Positions 14,400 to 17,632 of a stretch of DNA of 17,632 bases are shown here, piece by piece. Under the pieces are notes generated by a model. The model made no database searches, had not been told where the DNA came from, and saw only the letters and a program-made list of their open reading frames with translations. The translations under genes were made by a program, and so were the position numbers. This DNA comes from Saprospiraceae bacterium UBA7328 (GTDB lineage Bacteria; Bacteroidota; Bacteroidia; Chitinophagales; Saprospiraceae): contig DKPS01000227.1 in the NCBI GenBank assembly GCA_002471345.1, positions 1 through 17,632 on the forward strand, in the 5' to 3' direction. The stretch's first letter is position 1. Every line of letters starts with the position of its first letter.

Positions 14400-15968
14400 A
14401 TGAAAATCTGTTTTTTTACCTCCATTCTTATCCTAATACCCTTTATCTCCTTTTGTCAAAAGGAAATGACCCTAAGTAATCTTCCAAATGACGATGAATG
14501 GTCATATGACTATAATTTCCTTACGCCACTCCAATCAGACCTTTTAAAAGCAAATGGCTTTCAGCACTTCGGCAATCAGATATCACTAGATGATTCGATA
14601 ATGTTTAATGTGTATTATGAAAATGATTCGTTGGACTATTCAACAAGCTGGCTGGAAATTAATGATTCTCCTACATTAATAGCTGGAAATTATATACTTC
14701 TCAATCCAGGAGTCGAAATAGATAAAGGTATTGGGACTTTTACCGCTACTATAGAAAACAAACTGACCGATTATGACATCAATAGCGATGGCCAACAAAA
14801 CATCTCAGAATATGATCCTGATTTTAGATTGAGATACTTTATGTCTGTCTTTGGTCCCCGACTTATATTTCGAAATGGAATGTATCGATATGATTATCAT
14901 ATAGGATCAGATATTATTAATCTAGAAAGGCCCGAGGATGATATAGAAATAACTGAGCTTCCACAGCTACAATGTATGTGTGATGGCGTGGTGGTAGAAT
15001 ATGTAAAACTGGATGATCCAGCAGACATAATCAATCCTAATGGTGTAGGTCGAAAAACAGGTATTCACTGCACTAATGGTATTGTCATAGAACCACCCAT
15101 GGGCGATGATTCCAAAATTATAGAACAGACTGGTGAAGGGCAATATATAGTGATCAAGTGCAACGAACAGTACCCGATTAGTTTTGGTTTTACTGATCGT
15201 GATATTTACATTGCTTATAGGCATATGTACAGTTTTGAACAAAATTTTTCGATTGGCGATACTTTGAAGAAAGGAGACATTCTTGGGCAAATGGGGCAGA
15301 CGGGCATTACGAGTAACTACCATCTCCATCTCAGTGCTTTACGACGTGCTTGTGATGATGATCCTTCTAAAAGATTCGCCAACGTCCACCCTATGTACCT
15401 TTTCAATCCTCATTCTAACCCGCATCTGATCCGAAAGATGGAGTTTAATCAAGCATACAATAACGACAGCAACCCAATAGATCACCAAGAAATGAATCCA
15501 GAGGTATATTTTCTAAATTATGAAACGTTTTTGCCTTGAGAAGATCCTATTATCAGAATAGCCCTGCCCTATTATCATACAAGTATTGATAAAATTATAA
15601 TGAGAGATACTTCTGAAATCTCACCACATTCAGAATGGACCTTTGATTTGATTCAGAGAAGTACTCTACCAGAGTCAGAAAGAGACATGAATTATTGGGA
15701 TATGAATGAAAGTGGAGATATTGATACTGTATTTGTTCATCATTTTAATAGAGGCACTTCAGCTAGTTTTCTCTATGACAGTCATAAGAATGAGGGACAT
15801 TATGATGCACATCCCTCTAAACAATGGCCCATTACTGATACAGGAATATATAGATCAGCAACATATATATTAGATATTAAAATAGTCAACTTCTCCGGTG
15901 GGAAAGAAGACTTGCAAGTAGAGATATCCGATATATGGGGCAATAGAATTAAAGCTGAACCCAATTGA
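14400..15968 (+). pseudogene. Secreted M23 metallopeptidase with in-frame TGA
   Basis: One frame of 523 codons runs from ATG 14400 to TGA 15966-15968, broken only by TGA at 15537-15539 (codon 380). Upstream TTG codons at 14391 and 14394 are less likely starts. A signal peptide (KICFFTSILILIPFISFCQ) leads to a calcium-loop-like DINSDGQQNISE (126-137). A LytM/M23 domain follows with all zinc ligands: His167 and Asp171 in HIGSD, and His308/His310 in HLH after GQMGQTG. M23 enzymes cut peptidoglycan cross-links or other glycine-rich peptides. After the TGA the frame reads EDPIIRIALPYYHTSIDKII and continues to a 140-residue tail with a second acidic loop, DMNESGDID (about 434-442). The first part (14400-15539) could still give an active peptidase; the tail from 15600 has no convincing start signal of its own. 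Nonsense mutation, read-through and base-calling error are all possible. Confidence 0.8.
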
Positions 15969-16039
15969 AATTCAATGCCAATTCAAAAGTTATATATTCT
16001 CAACTAGTGCGCAAACTTTAAAGCCTCCTTTAATATCTA

Positions 16040-16804
16040 CTAAAACCTTTTGGTTACACCAAGAGTCAATATGACTGGAGGACCACCAACCCACTCGCTT
16101 CCAGCTATTTTGACACCTTTCATAACTGCAGCTATTTCTGCCTGAAATACCCATTTGGTCTTCAGAGGTAAAGTAATTCCTGCTTGAACGGTGTTCCAGA
16201 CATCACCCATAAATCCTTCATCCCCTTCCGAATGTAATTCCATATTCTCCATATCATGATGTGATTCTTCATGGTGTTCATCTTCTGTAGAGTGATGTTC
16301 ATGAGTTCCAATTCCTAGTACATCCATCATGTCATTAGCACATGCTGCAGCTACTACGCCGATACCATAACTCAATCGAATTCCATTATTATAGGACTTT
16401 TCGTAGTTCACCACTGGCCAAGTCAACAGCCAAGGCTCTCCTCCTAGATCCTGTGTCTGTGGATAATAAAGTATGGGCATCTTGGCATATATTCTAGAAT
16501 CACTATTCTTTTGAAATAGAACACTTTTGATTCTAATGCCGTAGCCTTCTACTTTTGGAGTTGTACCTGCTAATAGCCCTAAAGAAAATCTATCAGCAAA
16601 ACCATAAGAATACTCCGCTATGGCAACATAAGGTATGCCTGTAGAAAAAGTAATGGAAGACTTTTGTTTGCCAGGAAACAAGTAATCAAAACTGTAGTGA
16701 TCCTTTTTTGCTTCTTGTGCAAATACTGCATTGAAAATTACAAAGAAGGAAAATAGTAGAGAATGAAAAATGTGCTTTTGTTGAGTAGTATTTCTTGAAG
16801 TCAT
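16040..16804 (-). CDS. Secreted, probably outer-membrane protein with His-rich loop
   Basis: A 254-residue protein I cannot place in a named family. It has an N-terminal signal peptide with a hydrophobic core (LLFSFFVIFNAVFA) and likely cleavage near residue 29. The rest alternates short amphipathic strands (SITFSTGIPYVAIAEYSYGF, FSLGLLAGTT, IRLSYGIGVVAAA, WNTVQAGITLPL) and ends ILTLGVTKRF with a terminal Phe, as in outer-membrane beta-barrels. Residues 168-191 are rich in His, Asp, Glu and Met (HEHHSTEDEHHEESHHDMEN), a likely metal-binding loop, plausibly for zinc, nickel or copper; the metal is a guess. No transporter or efflux genes adjoin it. An AraC-type regulator gene lies upstream on the same strand, with a repeat-rich region between them. 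Confidence 0.78.
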   Translation of the reverse strand: MTSRNTTQQKHIFHSLLFSFFVIFNAVFAQEAKKDHYSFDYLFPGKQKSSITFSTGIPYVAIAEYSYGFADRFSLGLLAGTTPKVEGYGIRIKSVLFQKNSDSRIYAKMPILYYPQTQDLGGEPWLLTWPVVNYEKSYNNGIRLSYGIGVVAAACANDMMDVLGIGTHEHHSTEDEHHEESHHDMENMELHSEGDEGFMGDVWNTVQAGITLPLKTKWVFQAEIAAVMKGVKIAGSEWVGGPPVILTLGVTKRF

Positions 16805-16822
16805 GATATGATATTTAGTGAT

Positions 16823-16838
16823 TATCTAATAATAGATA
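16823..16838. repeat. Inverted repeat just upstream of the His-rich protein gene
   Basis: TATCTAATAATAGATA has perfect 6-bp arms (TATCTA/TAGATA) around ATAA, 18 bases upstream of the ATG at 16804 on the minus strand. This is where an operator or leader hairpin would be expected. No canonical TAnnTTTG element was identified with confidence near it. Confidence 0.35.
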
Positions 16839-16897
16839 GGTCAAAATCGTATTGACAATTCAAGATTACAGGAAGCTTCAAGCAACTTTAAGGTGGT

Positions 16898-16973
16898 ATG
16901 TAACTACTAAGTGGAGATGTGTAACATCAATAATTCATAGGAAGCATTGTAACATTATGGGTAAACATGTAAC
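16898..16973. promoter_or_regulatory. Cluster of four TGTAAC direct repeats
   Basis: TGTAAC occurs at 16899-16904, 16920-16925, 16948-16953 and 16968-16973, always in the same orientation, with the last three followed by A and two of them by AT. Start-to-start spacings are 21, 28 and 20 bases, two of them near two DNA helical turns. They lie about 95-170 bases upstream of the His-rich protein gene and next to a receiver/AraC regulator gene. AraC-type proteins commonly bind direct repeats at such spacing, so this is a candidate binding region for that regulator. Confidence 0.5.
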
Positions 16974-16983
16974 AAGAATGAAA

Positions 16984-17000
16984 TAACATTTCAAATGTTA
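16984..17000. promoter_or_regulatory. Perfect 17-bp palindrome
   Basis: TAACATTTCAAATGTTA has perfect 8-bp arms around a single C. Its arm TAACATTT overlaps in sequence with the TGTAACAT repeats just to its left (the unit at 16948 reads TGTAACATT), so the palindrome may be an inverted pair of the same site. A dimeric regulator could bind here. Confidence 0.5.
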
Positions 17001-17024
17001 GAATTAAGAATATACTGTCATGTT

Positions 17025-17055
17025 GAATTTGAGCTTTAGTTCTCAGCTTAAATTC
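17025..17055 (-). terminator. Hairpin after regulator gene
   Basis: GAATTTGAGCT (17025-17035) and AGCTTAAATTC (17045-17055) form an 11-bp stem with one imperfect position and a 9-base loop, starting 8 bases beyond the stop of the regulator gene on the minus strand. No T-run follows in that direction, so it may be a 3'-end-protecting hairpin rather than a true intrinsic terminator. Confidence 0.45.
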
Positions 17056-17063
17056 GAATTCGC

Positions 17064-17632
17064 CTAGTTCTTACTCCTAAACTCCGTAGGAGTTATCCCA
17101 AATTCTTTACTAAAGCTCTTTGTAAAATAATTGGGGTCATGAAACCCCACCGCCCATGCCACATCTGCGATGGATTGCGATAAATCCTTAAGTAGAGGTT
17201 TGGCTTTATAGAGTCTGTAATTTCTGATATAATTACTTGCTGATCTCATGGACAAAGCCTTTAATTTACGATGCAGCTGCATTCTGCTCATAAACACTCC
17301 TTTAGCCAAATCCTCTACACCAAATTGCTCATTCGTCAGATTTTTCTCTATTACCGAGTTTACCAGATGTATAAAACTGTTTTCTCCTTTTAGTGCATTG
17401 GGTTTATCTATTAAAGCGAACTGACTGTATTTCTTTTGAAGAGTTGATCTCAGCTCATTCAGATTTTTAAGTCTAATAAAAAGCTCTTCCTTTTTAAATG
17501 GCTTGGTGAGATAGGCGTCGGCACCAGTCTGAAGACCTTCTAGTTTGTCCTCAAATGCCGCTTTAGCAGTCAGAATGATAATCGGAATATGATTGGTCTT
17601 TTCGTTAAGTTTAAGTTCTGCACAAAGCTCAA
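17064..17632 (-). CDS. Response regulator with AraC-type output domain, 5' end outside window
   Basis: The frame is open to the window edge at 17632, giving about 188 residues of the C-terminal part. It begins inside a receiver domain: [20 protein letters not shown], then [11 protein letters not shown] with the conserved Thr of LTA and Lys of TKPF. The phosphorylated Asp would lie outside the window. A linker of about 50 residues leads to an AraC-type DNA-binding domain with two helix-turn-helix units: [22 protein letters not shown] and [32 protein letters not shown], the hallmark end of AraC proteins. In Bacteroidota this arrangement is usual at the end of hybrid one-protein two-component sensors, so the missing part may include a sensor and histidine kinase. 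The ATG near 17309 inside the HTH is not the start. It probably controls the divergence-free neighbour at 16040-16804. Confidence 0.93.
   Translation of the reverse strand, partial: ELCAELKLNEKTNHIPIIILTAKAAFEDKLEGLQTGADAYLTKPFKKEELFIRLKNLNELRSTLQKKYSQFALIDKPNALKGENSFIHLVNSVIEKNLTNEQFGVEDLAKGVFMSRMQLHRKLKALSMRSASNYIRNYRLYKAKPLLKDLSQSIADVAWAVGFHDPNYFTKSFSKEFGITPTEFRSKN

Noticed and set aside
15537..15539. Selenocysteine codon
   Set aside because: No hairpin of the bacterial SECIS type is evident just after the TGA, and selenoproteins are not expected for M23 peptidases; a Gly-to-stop change is simpler.
15600..15968. Independent 122-residue gene
   Set aside because: It continues the peptidase frame with no shift, and the sequence between the TGA and this ATG also reads as protein; no ribosome-binding context supports a new start.
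1..17632. CRISPR arrays, tRNA or rRNA genes, riboswitches, phage genes
   Set aside because: No regularly spaced repeats with unique spacers, no tRNA-like cloverleaf or conserved rRNA segments, and no phage structural or integrase genes were seen while reading both strands.

Overview
The window is AT-rich (roughly one third G+C by eye). Every recognisable gene points to a member of the phylum Bacteroidota: lipoproteins with an S-D-D/D-S-D-E stretch after the lipid-anchored cysteine, a TonB-dependent receptor with a carboxypeptidase-like N-terminal domain, a response regulator with an AraC-type output domain, and a candidate TAnnTTTG promoter. I cannot name the genus.

Layout. (1) Positions 1-2953: the 3' part of a carboxylic acid reductase gene (adenylation, carrier and thioester reductase domains) that starts before the window. 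(2) 2954-3537: no intact gene, but the wreck of a D-2-hydroxyacid dehydrogenase gene on the minus strand and, less surely, the tail of a second one. (3) 3538-9703: a tightly packed four-gene operon on the plus strand: DUF4856 lipoprotein, imelysin-like lipoprotein, HTTM (gamma-carboxylase-like) membrane protein and TonB-dependent receptor. Gaps are 10 bp or less and the last two junctions overlap. It looks like a metal (probably iron) capture and uptake system with two surface lipoproteins, and is the most system-like part of the window. A small conserved gene follows at 9847-10155. (4) 10232-13229: two dead, about 928-bp IS5-type insertion sequences in direct orientation, with an intact D-2-hydroxyacid dehydrogenase gene (minus strand) between them. 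That gene is the intact relative of the wreck at 3068. (5) 13503-14117: a SAM-dependent methyltransferase followed by a perfect 10-bp-stem hairpin. (6) 14400-15968: one long reading frame for a secreted M23 metallopeptidase, cut by a single in-frame TGA at 15537. (7) 16040-17632, minus strand: a secreted, probably outer-membrane protein with a histidine-rich segment, a 260-bp intergenic region with four TGTAAC repeats and a perfect palindrome, and the 3' end of a receiver/AraC regulator gene that runs off the window.

How they fit together. The 3538-9703 block is probably one transcript. The receptor would import a substrate captured by the two lipoproteins, while the HTTM protein could modify or assist one of them; this last step is inference. 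The regulator at the right edge probably acts on the neighbouring histidine-rich protein gene through the repeats between them. The dehydrogenase/IS region looks like a small zone of repeated insertion, duplication and decay. No tRNA, rRNA, CRISPR array or phage genes were seen. The smaller intergenic stretches at 9704-9846, 13230-13502 and 14118-14399 hold only short inverted repeats.
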